A model generated the notes under the pieces. That model was not told the origin of the DNA and made no database searches. It worked only from the letters and a program-made list of their open reading frames with translations. A stretch of 64,000 nucleotides of DNA, taken from assembly GCA_041494885.1 (NCBI GenBank), contig JBGQBO010000007.1, positions 1 to 64,000 of the forward strand. Direction: 5' to 3'. Of the stretch, positions 1-8,140 are shown piece after piece (within the stretch, counting starts at the first letter, position 1; each line of letters starts with the position of its first letter). A program made the position numbers and the translations under genes. This DNA is from JAIQFV01 sp041494885 (GTDB lineage: Bacteria; Acidobacteriota; Terriglobia; JAIQFV01).

Positions 1-262
1 AGAACAGCTTCTCCTGCGGTGGATCCTTAAATCCCATCATCGGATGGGCCTCCAAACTGTGAGGGATGAACTTTCAAAACGAGTATAGCATCCAATGCAA
101 GAGCGCCATTTGGGCAACAGCCCGTTCGCATTTTGCAATTGCTGATGGGCCATTAGAAAAGGCAGGCCAATGGAGGATCTTGCTGGCAGCGGTGAAGAAA
201 TGAAATGGCATTACCAAATGCACAATGCGACGATGTGACCCTGGTTATTCCATATCCTCCTT

Positions 263-535
263 CAATTCCTCTTGGAAGGCCTGGTCATCACGCTCCTGGG
301 CGGCATTGTCGGAATGCTGTTTTCCTATGCCGTCATCTGGATCATCCATTCCCTTCCCTTCCTGGCCGGCATGCTCGACGACCCCACTGGCAAAACCGAC
401 ATCAATCTGATCCTGTCTCCTGACGTCCTTCTGGCCGCCTCCGGCATCCTCGCCTTTGTGGGTGTCATCAGTGGTTTCCTGCCTGCGCTGCGGGCCTCCC
501 GCCTCGACCCCATCGAATCCCTCCGGTACGAGTAA
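263..535 (+). pseudogene. C-terminal remnant of an FtsX/MacB-type ABC transporter permease
   Basis: The readable frame runs from about position 263 to the stop at 533-535 and gives about 90 residues. They match the last part of a MacB/FtsX-like permease: a hydrophobic helix (LLEGLVITLLGG), a short periplasmic piece, a second helix, and the family's C-terminal signature ALRASRLDPIESLRYE. An in-frame stop lies at 236-238, and no permease-like sequence or ATPase gene is visible upstream within the window. About three quarters of a normal permease is therefore missing. A TTG at 272 could start translation, but a functional product is unlikely. The identity rests on the C-terminal signature. The start of the window is too close to exclude a frameshifted longer gene. 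Confidence 0.6.
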
Positions 536-627
536 GAACAATCATCCCTGATCCCGGAGCAGATTTCTCCGACATCGCGGTTCAGTTTTCTTGTGAAACA
601 CATGAAGAGGGCCACATCTTCGCATTT

Positions 628-734
628 GATTCTGCTGCAAAACTTCTCTGCGTCAATCTATGGAAAAATAAATGGTTTCAGGAGGTGCATCTCCGCAATC
701 TGCAACTGACGAAGAGCTCGGGCACGGAGAGCGG
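628..734. repeat. 107-bp dispersed repeat, copy 1
   Basis: This stretch aligns without gaps, at roughly 84% identity by eye, to positions 2603-2709 in the same orientation. A hairpin of the CCGATGAATCGG family follows immediately at 740-773. The two copies bracket the VOC-PP2C gene. No ORF in it looks genuine. Confidence 0.75.
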
Positions 735-739
735 ACGCG

Positions 740-773
740 TGGCGCACACTCCGATGAATCGGAGTATGCGCCA
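740..773. repeat. Dispersed hairpin (CCGATGAATCGG family), copy 1
   Basis: The near-perfect palindrome has 16-base arms, TGGCGCACACTCCGAT and ATCGGAGTATGCGCCA, around a 2-base GA loop, with one G-T type mismatch. Related hairpins occur near 2756, 4356, 21048, 51637 and 51703. Confidence 0.75.
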
Positions 774-966
774 GCCCGCGCGAAACTCAAGTCGCTGGAA
801 ATTCTCGCGCGTGGGTTGAAGCATCTCAATGTCGCTGGTGTCATTCGTCGGTTTGAGGAAAGGATGGAGCAAGGCAATCGCGGAGTCGAGATCCTCCAAA
901 AAGATAGATCCGAACTGGAGACTAGAAAGAATGACCCCAATCATTCCGTGAGCTATAATCGCTCAA

Positions 967-2295
967 ATGTGGAGTCCTCCTTCAACTGAGGGACCAGACC
1001 AATCCGGTGCCCGCCCGGATCGGCAGGCCCGCCACCTGCGTGTCCACGCCATTAAGGTTTTCGTTCGAGATCAAGATCAAAGCCTGCGGTTCTTCGTCGA
1101 CCAACTCGGATTCGAGGTGGCTTTTGATGCCCGACTTCAATCCGGTGACCGTTGGGTAGCGGTTTCGCCTCCCGACGGCACCGCGGTGCTGACGCTGGTC
1201 GCCCCTCAGCCCGAATCCTATGAGTACCAGCTCATCGGTCGACCCACCGGCGTTGTTTTCGTCACCGACAATGTTGCCGCAAAGTACAGCGAATGGCACA
1301 AGCGCGGGGTTCGCTTTCATTATGCGCCTCGCCTCAGGCGCGTCCGCTATGAGCGCCCGGCGACGGCCGTGCCTTCGGAGGTCCCGGCGATACCGGGCGA
1401 GGAGCAGACGCCGGCCTGGGGAGGAGTGTTCACTCGCTTCAGCGATATGGATGGAAACTCCTTTGAGCTGGTCGGCTTCGATGAAGTGAGCCGGGAAGTC
1501 GAAGCGCAACGGCGCGCCAGTGAGGAGAGGCTGGAGTCTGAGCGCCGCGCGGTGCAGGAACTGGAGATTGCAAGACTGGTGCAGGCAAGGTTTTTCCCCC
1601 AAACGCTGCCGCCCATTCGGACACTCGAATACGCTGGGATCTGTATCCAAGCTCGCCAGGTCGGTGGCGATTACTACGATTTTCTCAATCTGGGTCAAGG
1701 GCGTTTCGGGCTGGTCGTGGGCGACATTTCGGGGAAAGGAATCGCTGCGGCTCTTCTCATGGCCAATCTGCAGGCGAACCTCCGGAGTCAGTGCGCGATC
1801 GCGTGGGATAACCCCCAAGGCTTGCTGCGATCGGTGAACCGGATGTTTTACGAGAACACGCCCGAAAGCGCCTACGCCACCCTCTTTTTCGCCGAATATG
1901 ACGAAGCGATGCGCCGCTTGCGCTACGTGAATTGCGGCCACCTTTCAGCGCTTCTCCTGCGGAGCGATCATACCGTCGAGAAGCTCGATTCCACGTGCAC
2001 TGTCCTGGGACTCTTCAGGGAATGGGATGGCTCGATTGCGGAACGCCAGCTCTTCTCTGGAGATACCCTCGCCCTCTGCACCGATGGGATCACTGAATCG
2101 TTCAACGACGCGGGAGAGGATTTCACAGAACAGCGGCTGATCGAAGCGCTGCGGCGGCATCGAGACCTGACGTCACAGGAGTTGATCGCCTCAATTGTTG
2201 CGGAAGTCCAGCAGTTCAGCCCCGGGGAACAGCACGACGACATTACTCTCATCGTGGCCAAGTGCAGAGGAGATGGAGACCAGGACCCGAGTTAA
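967..2295 (+). CDS. VOC (glyoxalase-fold) domain fused to a PP2C/SpoIIE-type phosphatase
   Basis: The 442-residue protein has two recognisable domains. Residues ~24-165 form a glyoxalase/bleomycin-resistance (VOC) module beginning at LRVHAIKVFVRDQDQSLRFF and ending near FSDMDGNSFELVGFDE. A charged helical linker (~165-205, EVEAQRRASEERLESERRAV) leads into a SpoIIE/RsbU-like PP2C domain (~205-435) with GGDYYDF, GDISGKGIAAALLM, CTDGITE and QHDDITLIV, the usual metal-binding aspartate motifs. Such phosphatases usually dephosphorylate anti-sigma-antagonist proteins in partner-switching cascades, with an N-terminal sensor. By inference the VOC module is the sensor here. No anti-sigma or antagonist gene is adjacent, so the target is unknown. 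The start at 967 lies inside the spacer after repeat copy 1. A downstream start is possible, but little sequence precedes the VOC fold. Confidence 0.88.
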   Translation: MWSPPSTEGPDQSGARPDRQARHLRVHAIKVFVRDQDQSLRFFVDQLGFEVAFDARLQSGDRWVAVSPPDGTAVLTLVAPQPESYEYQLIGRPTGVVFVTDNVAAKYSEWHKRGVRFHYAPRLRRVRYERPATAVPSEVPAIPGEEQTPAWGGVFTRFSDMDGNSFELVGFDEVSREVEAQRRASEERLESERRAVQELEIARLVQARFFPQTLPPIRTLEYAGICIQARQVGGDYYDFLNLGQGRFGLVVGDISGKGIAAALLMANLQANLRSQCAIAWDNPQGLLRSVNRMFYENTPESAYATLFFAEYDEAMRRLRYVNCGHLSALLLRSDHTVEKLDSTCTVLGLFREWDGSIAERQLFSGDTLALCTDGITESFNDAGEDFTEQRLIEALRRHRDLTSQELIASIVAEVQQFSPGEQHDDITLIVAKCRGDGDQDPS

Positions 2296-2602
2296 ATCCG
2301 GCCTTGAGTTGATCCGGGAATGTTCCGAATGCCATTCAGTTAAGGAAACCCGGACCAAAACTCTCCATTCGATTGGGCGCTTTTTAAGACGAAACTCCGC
2401 TTAAGTGAACCGCCGATCGGTTGGGAAATAAAGAGATTCTTTCACCCCTCCGGGGCTCCCGTCATTTTTGGACCCTGACCCCGCCCTCGCCCCGCAAAAA
2501 GAAAAAGCGCAGGAGCTCAGACGGGGCTACAATCTGGCGGCCCTCCGGGCCTCTGACTGGAAACAAACCGTGGAAGTAAAAAGGGGTCAAACTCGGGCAT
2601 GG
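2296..2602. other. Non-coding spacer
   Basis: I see no convincing ORF, RNA gene or promoter between the phosphatase gene and repeat copy 2. Confidence 0.5.
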
Positions 2603-2709
2603 GATTCTGCTGCAAAACTCCTCTGCGGCAATCTGCGGAAGAATAAATGATATCAGGGGTTACATATCCGCTATCTGCAATTGACGAAGGGCTCGGGCGC
2701 CGAGAGCGG
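2603..2709. repeat. 107-bp dispersed repeat, copy 2
   Basis: This is the second copy of the repeat at 628-734, in the same orientation and of equal length, with scattered substitutions. A degenerate family hairpin follows about 47 bp downstream. Confidence 0.75.
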
Positions 2710-2755
2710 TCAAAGACTGATTGTTGGTGCAGCGAATTGAGAATCGTTGGACGGT

Positions 2756-2789
2756 TGGCGGACACAGCAATGGATCGGAGTATGAGCCA
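2756..2789. repeat. Dispersed hairpin family, degenerate copy
   Basis: The right half (ATGGATCGGAGTATGAGCCA) matches copies at 740 and 4356. The left arm is eroded, so pairing is partial. It follows the second 107-bp repeat, as the first hairpin follows the first repeat. Confidence 0.5.
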
Positions 2790-2922
2790 CTCTGTCATCT
2801 GACACAAAAACCCTTCCCATTTTGACCGCAAGATTCGGATAGATTTCCGCGATGATTTGCCCTATCTTCGTCAATGTTTGCTGAGCTTTCATGAAATTTT
2901 AAGACGATGGAGGTCGAAGAAC

Positions 2923-4035
2923 TTGCTCCAACAAGAATCCAATTCCCAACATTCAAGAGTTTCGTCCGATGACTCGCGTTGGCAGGCCGTGTTGAACAGG
3001 GATCCCCGTTCGGACAGGACCTTCGTGTTTGCAGTCCGCTCGACCGGGATTTATTGTCGTCCTTCCTGTCCGGCCCGACGCCCCCAACGCACGCAGGTGG
3101 TCTTCTTCCCTCAACCGAACGCAGCAGAGCGCTCAGGGTTCCGTCCTTGTCGACGCTGCCACCCGCGTGAAGAGGTCCACTGGAACCCTCAAGCCGAGGT
3201 GGTTCGACGCGTCTGCGCCCTCATAGATTCGGGATCGGAGGAGACCCTGACTTTAGACGCCCTGGGAGACAAGGTAGGCCTGAGTCCCCATCACCTTCAG
3301 AGGACCTTCAAGCGTTTGATGGGGATTACCCCGAGGCAGTACGCTGAAGCCCGCCGTTTGAAACACTTCAAGTCGCAATTGCGTAACGGGCAAAATGTGA
3401 CCACGGCTCTCTATGAAGCTGGGTACGGTTCCAGCAGCCGTCTTTACGAAAAGACCGGGGCACATCTCGGCATGACACCAACCACTTATCGAAAAGGAGG
3501 AGAAGGCATGGTGATCCGTTATACGGTCAACAACTCACCGTTGGGCCGTCTCTTAGTCGCTGCCACTGACCGCGGGATTTGTTTTCTAAGCTTGGGAGAT
3601 TCTGACCGGCCCCTCGAAAAGGTGCTTCGAGAGGAATATCCGTCGGCTGAGATTCGTCGTGAGCAAACGGGGCTCGGTCAGTGGGTCAGCTCCATCATGA
3701 AACACCTTCAAGGAAGCCATCCCCAACTGGAGCTGCCGGTCGATGTGGAGGCGACCGCCTTTCAACGGGCGGTGTGGCAGAAACTGCAGTCGATCCCTTA
3801 CGGACAAACGCGAAGCTACAGCGCCATTGCTCGATCCCTGGGCCGACCCCGCGCTGCTCGCGCCGTAGCAAGAGCATGTGCCACCAATCGCGTGTCGATC
3901 GTAATCCCTTGTCACCGCGTCGTGAGGGAAGATGGCAACCTGGGAGGTTATCGTTGGGGGCTGAAACGCAAGGAAGCACTGCTTTCAATGGAGCAGAGTA
4001 AGTCTGCACGCGCCCGGAAGGCTGTGGGATCGTAG
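2923..4035 (+). CDS. ada: Ada-type bifunctional transcriptional activator / O6-methylguanine-DNA methyltransferase
   Basis: This is a full-length Ada. The N-terminal Zn module spans ~residues 15-85 and carries the four cysteines of the methylphosphotriester acceptor site (IYCRPSCPARR and FRPCRRCHP). An AraC-type helix-turn-helix (~95-185, LSPHHLQRTFKRLMGITPRQY) follows. The C-terminal alkyltransferase (~200-360) has the active-site IPCHRVV. It repairs methyl phosphotriesters and O6-alkylguanine and, once methylated, activates alkylation-response genes. I chose the TTG at 2923 because GGAGG at 2909-2913 sits nine bases upstream. The frame stays open to a TTG at 2857 without a comparable ribosome site. 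No alkA or alkB neighbour is present, so it may regulate itself or distant targets. Confidence 0.93.
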   Translation: MLQQESNSQHSRVSSDDSRWQAVLNRDPRSDRTFVFAVRSTGIYCRPSCPARRPQRTQVVFFPQPNAAERSGFRPCRRCHPREEVHWNPQAEVVRRVCALIDSGSEETLTLDALGDKVGLSPHHLQRTFKRLMGITPRQYAEARRLKHFKSQLRNGQNVTTALYEAGYGSSSRLYEKTGAHLGMTPTTYRKGGEGMVIRYTVNNSPLGRLLVAATDRGICFLSLGDSDRPLEKVLREEYPSAEIRREQTGLGQWVSSIMKHLQGSHPQLELPVDVEATAFQRAVWQKLQSIPYGQTRSYSAIARSLGRPRAARAVARACATNRVSIVIPCHRVVREDGNLGGYRWGLKRKEALLSMEQSKSARARKAVGS

Positions 4036-4040
4036 AGAAA

Positions 4041-4350
4041 GTCGAATGCGAGTTCGGATTGCGGACTGCGGATTTCAGATTGCGGAAGAAGATCATTGGA
4101 CGGGTGGCGCATACACGTGTTCTTGGCGTGGGTGCGGTTCTTCTTCTGTCGGAATCGATTGGCATCAGTCATTCATGCTAAGGCTAGGTGGAACTACGTT
4201 TCCCAGTTGACTCGCACACATCGCAAAAGACGCGATGTATGCGCCACCCGGCCAGCAGGGATGCGATTTCGGATTGCGGAATTCGGATTGCAGAGGGGGA
4301 TCTTAGGAACAATCGGATGCGGCCAAGGGGGAGACGATTGCGGATTGCGG
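4041..4350. repeat. Spacer of short word repeats
   Basis: Variants of CGGATTGCGGA recur at about 4053-4086, 4264-4292 and 4337-4350, with the inverted-repeat element 4101-4250 embedded between them. The same words, inverted, reappear at 49228-49325. Nothing here looks coding. Confidence 0.55.
4101..4250. mobile_element. Small inverted-repeat element (MITE-like, 150 bp)
   Basis: The ends are perfect 15-base inverted repeats: CGGGTGGCGCATACA at 4101-4115 and its reverse complement at 4236-4250. The ends share GTGGCGCA with the arms of the nearby hairpin family. The interior has no plausible ORF and no transposase is present, so if mobile it would be non-autonomous. No clear target-site duplication is visible. 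Confidence 0.5.
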
Positions 4351-4355
4351 TGCAG

Positions 4356-4391
4356 GTGACGCACACTCTGATGGATCGGAGTATGCGCCAC
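4356..4391. repeat. Dispersed hairpin (CCGATGAATCGG family)
   Basis: The palindrome has arms GTGACGCACACTCTGAT and ATCGGAGTATGCGCCAC, with GG in the loop. It lies just beyond the 3' end of the VOC gene on the minus strand and may act as its terminator hairpin, though no T-tract is present. Confidence 0.65.
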
Positions 4392-4399
4392 TCCTCCCA

Positions 4400-4750
4400 T
4401 CATCCCTTCACTATCCCGATACTATTGCCTTCCGGATCTTGGAACAAAGCGAACGTGACCATGTTGGGAATCTCGGTCGGAGGCACAAGCGTTTTTCCGC
4501 CCATGCTTTCGACCTTCTTCAAGCAGGCATCGAGATCAGGAACCGCTACATAAAAAGTCACGTACGAGGGTGCTCCCGCCTCGGCGGCTCCAACGCCACC
4601 ACCGATTCCTCCCTGAGCTCCGGGCTTGACCAGACCATAGTTCATCGGGTTGTTGGCATCGATTTCCCAGTCGAACAATTTGCCGTAAAAGTCCTGAAGT
4701 TTTTTTCCATCCTTCCCCATAATCTCAAAGTGAACCACGGGTGCGGCCAT
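4400..4750 (-). CDS. VOC family (glyoxalase/bleomycin resistance-like) protein
   Basis: The 116-residue protein is a single VOC repeat pair starting VVHFEIMGKDGKKLQDFYG and ending FALFQDPEGNSIGIV, the usual beta-alpha-beta-beta-beta arrangement with the conserved FQDPEGN turn. The middle is unusually Gly/Ala-rich (GGIGGGVGAAEAG). Family members bind a divalent metal and act on very diverse small molecules, so substrate cannot be assigned. It is transcribed alone, convergent with ada across a repeat-filled spacer. A purine-rich ribosome site (AAGGAG) precedes the ATG. Confidence 0.85.
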   Translation of the reverse strand: MAAPVVHFEIMGKDGKKLQDFYGKLFDWEIDANNPMNYGLVKPGAQGGIGGGVGAAEAGAPSYVTFYVAVPDLDACLKKVESMGGKTLVPPTEIPNMVTFALFQDPEGNSIGIVKG

Positions 4751-4851
4751 AGGTAAACTCCTTGTTGAAGTGAATTTGAGCTAACCAGAATTTCGTGATT
4801 CAATCGTCAAAGGCGAAATTCAGGCGCAGACCAAGGACAGGTTCCTCCCGC

Positions 4852-5217
4852 TCAGTTCGCACCTATCCCCTTGGGACCCTTCCCGTATCTCTGCGTGGCG
4901 AAGCCCAAGATCATGCCGACGATCGATCCCGGGACCATGATTTCCAGGTAGTAATGATGCCCGGTGGGATCTCCCCTCATCGCCACCAGGTAGGCGAGCA
5001 ACAGTCCGACCCCAAATCCAAAAACGATCCCCCAGGGTACGGAACGGATCTTTCGGGCGAAGAATCCGATAATCACACCGGCGAGGAGCCCCTTGAGCGA
5101 CGATCCAATCAGAATGCCCATGATTAACGGCGCCGTATTGGGATAGAAAAGCGCCGTCAACCCGTCCAAAATCCCCAGAACAGCCCCCACAATCAATCCA
5201 AGCAGCGGTTTTGACAT
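4852..5217 (-). CDS. Small integral membrane protein, function unknown
   Basis: The 121-residue protein has about four hydrophobic helices (PLLGLIVGAVLGILDGLTAL, LIMGILIGSSLKGLLAGVII, PWGIVFGFGVGLLLAYLVAM, IMVPGSIVGMILGFATQ) rich in Gly. The short polar C-terminus ends GKGPKGIGAN. I chose the ATG at 5217 because GGAGGA lies just upstream. An in-frame ATG at 5232 has no ribosome site. The glycine-zipper-like helices resemble small channel-like or DUF membrane proteins, but I do not recognise a named family. It is co-oriented with the kinase gene 74 bp upstream. Confidence 0.7.
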   Translation of the reverse strand: MSKPLLGLIVGAVLGILDGLTALFYPNTAPLIMGILIGSSLKGLLAGVIIGFFARKIRSVPWGIVFGFGVGLLLAYLVAMRGDPTGHHYYLEIMVPGSIVGMILGFATQRYGKGPKGIGAN

Positions 5218-5290
5218 TAGCGTCCTCCACAATCAGGGTTTATTAAGAACCTTCCCTCTACTCATCTATTAAACGCTTTTTGTTTTTCCT

Positions 5291-6397
5291 TTAGAGTCGG
5301 CCCAAAAAATAAAGCACAAACCTTACCAGCATGTAGGCAAACATCAGGAAGATGATGAAGCGATAGCGATTCAACCATCGTCCGGCTTTTTCAATAATAT
5401 TCTCTTCATAGGCCGATACCGGCAGGTCGCTCAGAAACAATTCGACATCAGTTGCCAATTCTTCAACCTTCGAATAACGAAGGGGAGGTTCGAACGCCAT
5501 GGCCTTCATGCAGACCGCTTCAAGGGACTTCGGAATGGTTGGATCAGATTTCCTGGGCCGAAGCAACTGCTTCTCCCGGAAGTTCTCTCGAATTTGCTGA
5601 ACCGACGCACCTTCGTAAGGATGACGATGGGTCAAGAGGAAATACAGTAAGGCGCCCAAGGAATAAACGTCGGTCAGCCGGCTGTGCCCGGCAGTCTGTC
5701 CCAGGGCCTGTTCGGGGGCCATGTACGAGGGGGTGCCCAGGACAGTGCCCGACATCGTTTCAACAAGAGGCTTCAGCGGGGGTCTCATGGATGGGTCCAG
5801 GCGTGTGTCATCCGCAGTTGATGCACCTTGCCCGGTTGAGTCGAAGTCAGCCAGAGTCGTCACATCCTCTTCGGCGCCGGGGAGGATTTTTGCAACCCCC
5901 CAGTCCATCACCATAACCTCTCCAAACGCCCCCACCATGATATTTTCCGGCTTCAGGTCGCGGTGGATGATGCCATGTGCATGGGCGAAGGCCACCGCCT
6001 CACAGATTTTCAGAAAGACCCTGAGGCGCTCGGAAATTGCTGCTGCTTTTTGGGAGTAGTGGGTAAGACTGTTTCCTTGAACGAACTTCATGGCATAAAA
6101 AACCCGGCCGTCGGGCAACGTGCCCACGTCATGGATCGGGACTATGCCGGGATGTTCGAGCCGGGCGATGATCTGGGCTTCGGCTTGCATGCGTGAAACC
6201 GAATCTTCGGAGGACACAGCGGAATCCATGACTTTCAGCGCCACCGGCCGGGAGAGCTTTGTGTCCTCGGCCAGATAAACGGTCGCCATGCCTCCCGATC
6301 CCAGCACCCGGAGAATCCGGTAGGGGGTCCGGCTCAGGTCTGGAAAGGTCGAGACCTCGCGGAGATGATCCACCATCTCGTCATTCAACCAGTTCAT
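5291..6397 (-). CDS. Membrane-anchored Ser/Thr protein kinase (PknB/Hanks type)
   Basis: The 368-residue protein has a complete kinase domain at ~residues 25-310: glycine loop LGSGGMATVYLAED, lysine in VALKVM, catalytic HRDLKPEN, metal motif DWG in place of DFG (common in bacterial kinases), and APEQALG. An insertion at ~175-215 separates DWG from the APE motif. One C-terminal hydrophobic helix (FIIFLMFAYMLVRFVLYFLG) anchors it with the kinase domain cytoplasmic and almost nothing outside, so there is no extracellular sensor. The start overlaps the stop of the ECF sigma gene by four bases (ATGA), indicating translational coupling. Kinase and sigma factor probably form one signalling unit. Confidence 0.92.
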   Translation of the reverse strand: MNWLNDEMVDHLREVSTFPDLSRTPYRILRVLGSGGMATVYLAEDTKLSRPVALKVMDSAVSSEDSVSRMQAEAQIIARLEHPGIVPIHDVGTLPDGRVFYAMKFVQGNSLTHYSQKAAAISERLRVFLKICEAVAFAHAHGIIHRDLKPENIMVGAFGEVMVMDWGVAKILPGAEEDVTTLADFDSTGQGASTADDTRLDPSMRPPLKPLVETMSGTVLGTPSYMAPEQALGQTAGHSRLTDVYSLGALLYFLLTHRHPYEGASVQQIRENFREKQLLRPRKSDPTIPKSLEAVCMKAMAFEPPLRYSKVEELATDVELFLSDLPVSAYEENIIEKAGRWLNRYRFIIFLMFAYMLVRFVLYFLGRL

Positions 6398-7143
6398 TTC
6401 AGATTCGCGCCCAAAAGCCAGCGCGCCTCGCTCCGAAATTCGTCATCGTTGGCCGTAATCTCGCGTAGCTTTTCCAAAACGATTCGCCGGAACTCCCTTC
6501 GGGCAAATGCCAGGTAATTGGTGATCTGACTGACGGGGATCTCCATCGCCCTTGCAAGGGATTCATAGCTGCCCTCCCCTGTCGCCCGATCCTCATTCAA
6601 GTCGTATCGTTCAAACACCTCGAACTGTGTTGTCTTTCCAGCGGCCGTGAATTCATGACGCAGAACCTCAACCGCCATCGAAAACAAACTTCGTACCCAT
6701 TCCTTGTAGAAATAGTCTTCCATGGTGTTCTCGGCAGGCAGTTCAGAGAGCTTGAGCTCCATCTCGGCGCTATTGAAATCCACGGATTCAACCGGGCAGT
6801 CGCCTCCGCGTTTGATCCGGTGAGCCGCCTTCTCTTCGTTGGAAACATAGCCGTCCACGCAAGTGCGAACAAAAGTCCGAAAACGAGCCCTGGAGGGATC
6901 ATAGGATTTAAAAGAGTCCTTTTCAATGGCTCGCGCGAAAAACCCTTGCGTGAGATCCTTGGCATCCTCGCTGGATTTGTTCCATTTCAATCGAATGTAT
7001 TTGTAAATGGGTTTCCAATACACTGCCGCCATTGATTCTGTCGCCTGGAATCTTAGGGCTAAATCATCGCTGCTTAGTCTGACAATCACAGACACCTGGG
7101 TCGTCGGGAACAGGCCGCCACCGATTTTTGAGTCCTTCATCAT
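6394..7143 (-). CDS. ECF-like RNA polymerase sigma factor, kinase-linked
   Basis: The 249-residue protein resembles the long ECF sigma factors found beside Ser/Thr kinases in Planctomycetes and Acidobacteria. Region 2 contains AKDLTQGFFARAIEKD and the RFRTFVRTCVDGYV segment. Region 4 lies near SYESLARAMEIPVSQITNYLAFARREFRRIV, a helix-turn-helix. The region between the two is unusually long and carries GDCPVESVDF and an acidic linker. The gene is first in a two-gene operon and overlaps the kinase gene by four bases. Activation by phosphorylation from the coupled kinase is a plausible inference, known for some ECF groups but not demonstrable here. Confidence 0.85.
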   Translation of the reverse strand: MMKDSKIGGGLFPTTQVSVIVRLSSDDLALRFQATESMAAVYWKPIYKYIRLKWNKSSEDAKDLTQGFFARAIEKDSFKSYDPSRARFRTFVRTCVDGYVSNEEKAAHRIKRGGDCPVESVDFNSAEMELKLSELPAENTMEDYFYKEWVRSLFSMAVEVLRHEFTAAGKTTQFEVFERYDLNEDRATGEGSYESLARAMEIPVSQITNYLAFARREFRRIVLEKLREITANDDEFRSEARWLLGANLK

Positions 7144-7423
7144 AACGCTTTGATGGACCCCCTTGGATCAGCCATCCTGCTCATATTTCTGATGCCCTGG
7201 TCCCCGGAACCTTCGAGACCCTTTTGATTAGCTGTTCGTTGCCAGAATATGGAATTGAATACGGGGCCACAAGCAAAAAGTTGCTCTTCAAGATAAGAGA
7301 GTGCCAGTTCGCCATGATTCCATTAAGATGAGGGGACAGTGCCTCCGCGGGGGAAAGTCCGGTGGAGTGGATATATGCCCTCGGAATTCATGACCGCGAC
7401 GAATGCATTCGGAAGACAATTCG

Positions 7424-8134
7424 ATGTGGAGCAATTGGCAAACTCTCGGAAGATGGCCCGCCTTCGATCCAACAGGCAGACTACTGCTGTGGATATCGAT
7501 GGGAAGCAGCTTTATTTTCTTTCTCAGCCTCGGTTGGCAGCCTTACTCGGGAAGTGTAGTTATCAAAGCCATGTCCATCCTCCCCCTGGCGCTGCTTGCC
7601 TTCAGACTCCTTCATAGCCTCGAGGGGTTTGTGCTGGGGCTCTCCTTGGCGTTCTCTTCGCTGGGTGACGTCTTTCTTGCCATCGATCCGGTAAGGTTTT
7701 TTGTTTTCGGACTGGCTTCATTTCTAATCGCCCACCTCTTGTACATTGCATTGTTCGCGCTGAGTTGGGCTCGCCCCTTGAGGATCAACTCGACGCGCTT
7801 AGTCATGATCGTTCTCGTCGTGTTGTACGGTGTATTAATGGCCCATTGGTTTCTGCCCTTCCTTGGGAATCTGACAGGACCGGTTCTGGCCTATCTCGGT
7901 GTGATTATCTTGATGGTGGTGGCTGCTCTCGGCGCTGATTTCTCAAAGCCTTGGGTGGCTATTGGAGCCGTGTTGTTCCTTCTCTCGGACTCGATGATCG
8001 CAGTGAGTAAGTTCAAACATCCTGTTGTGTTCCGTGATTACCTCGTGTGGATCAGTTATTACCTCGCCCAGTATTTTATCTCTGTTGGTTTCTTGCGCGA
8101 GAAGCTTGGCCAAAGAAGATCACTGAGTCCCTGA
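7424..8134 (+). CDS. YhhN family membrane protein (lysoplasmalogenase-like)
   Basis: The 236-residue polytopic protein has about eight helices. It matches the YhhN/TMEM86 family through SSLGDVFLAID, the FGLASFLIAHLLYI helix and PWVAIGAVLFLLSDSMIAVSK, which carry the family's conserved acidic and histidine residues. Mammalian TMEM86 enzymes cleave the vinyl-ether bond of lysoplasmalogens. The role of bacterial members is less certain. I chose ATG 7424, preceded by GGAAG eight bases upstream. An in-frame ATG at 7403 lacks a ribosome site. It is monocistronic and convergent with the TPR gene, only six bases from it. Confidence 0.8.
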   Translation: MWSNWQTLGRWPAFDPTGRLLLWISMGSSFIFFLSLGWQPYSGSVVIKAMSILPLALLAFRLLHSLEGFVLGLSLAFSSLGDVFLAIDPVRFFVFGLASFLIAHLLYIALFALSWARPLRINSTRLVMIVLVVLYGVLMAHWFLPFLGNLTGPVLAYLGVIILMVVAALGADFSKPWVAIGAVLFLLSDSMIAVSKFKHPVVFRDYLVWISYYLAQYFISVGFLREKLGQRRSLSP

Positions 8135-8140
8135 CCCAAT

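Noticed and set aside
672..989. 105-residue ORF covering repeat copy 1 and the hairpin
   Set aside because: It is built from repeat sequence shared with 2603-2709, has no ribosome site and no recognisable protein features.
982..1941. 319-residue ORF on the minus strand of the VOC-PP2C gene
   Set aside because: It is a shadow of a strongly supported coding region with conserved motifs on the plus strand.
7330..7360. GGGGAAAGTCCGGTGGAG resembling part of RNase P RNA
   Set aside because: The match is to a short RNase P word only. The surrounding sequence shows no P RNA helices and lies just upstream of the YhhN gene.
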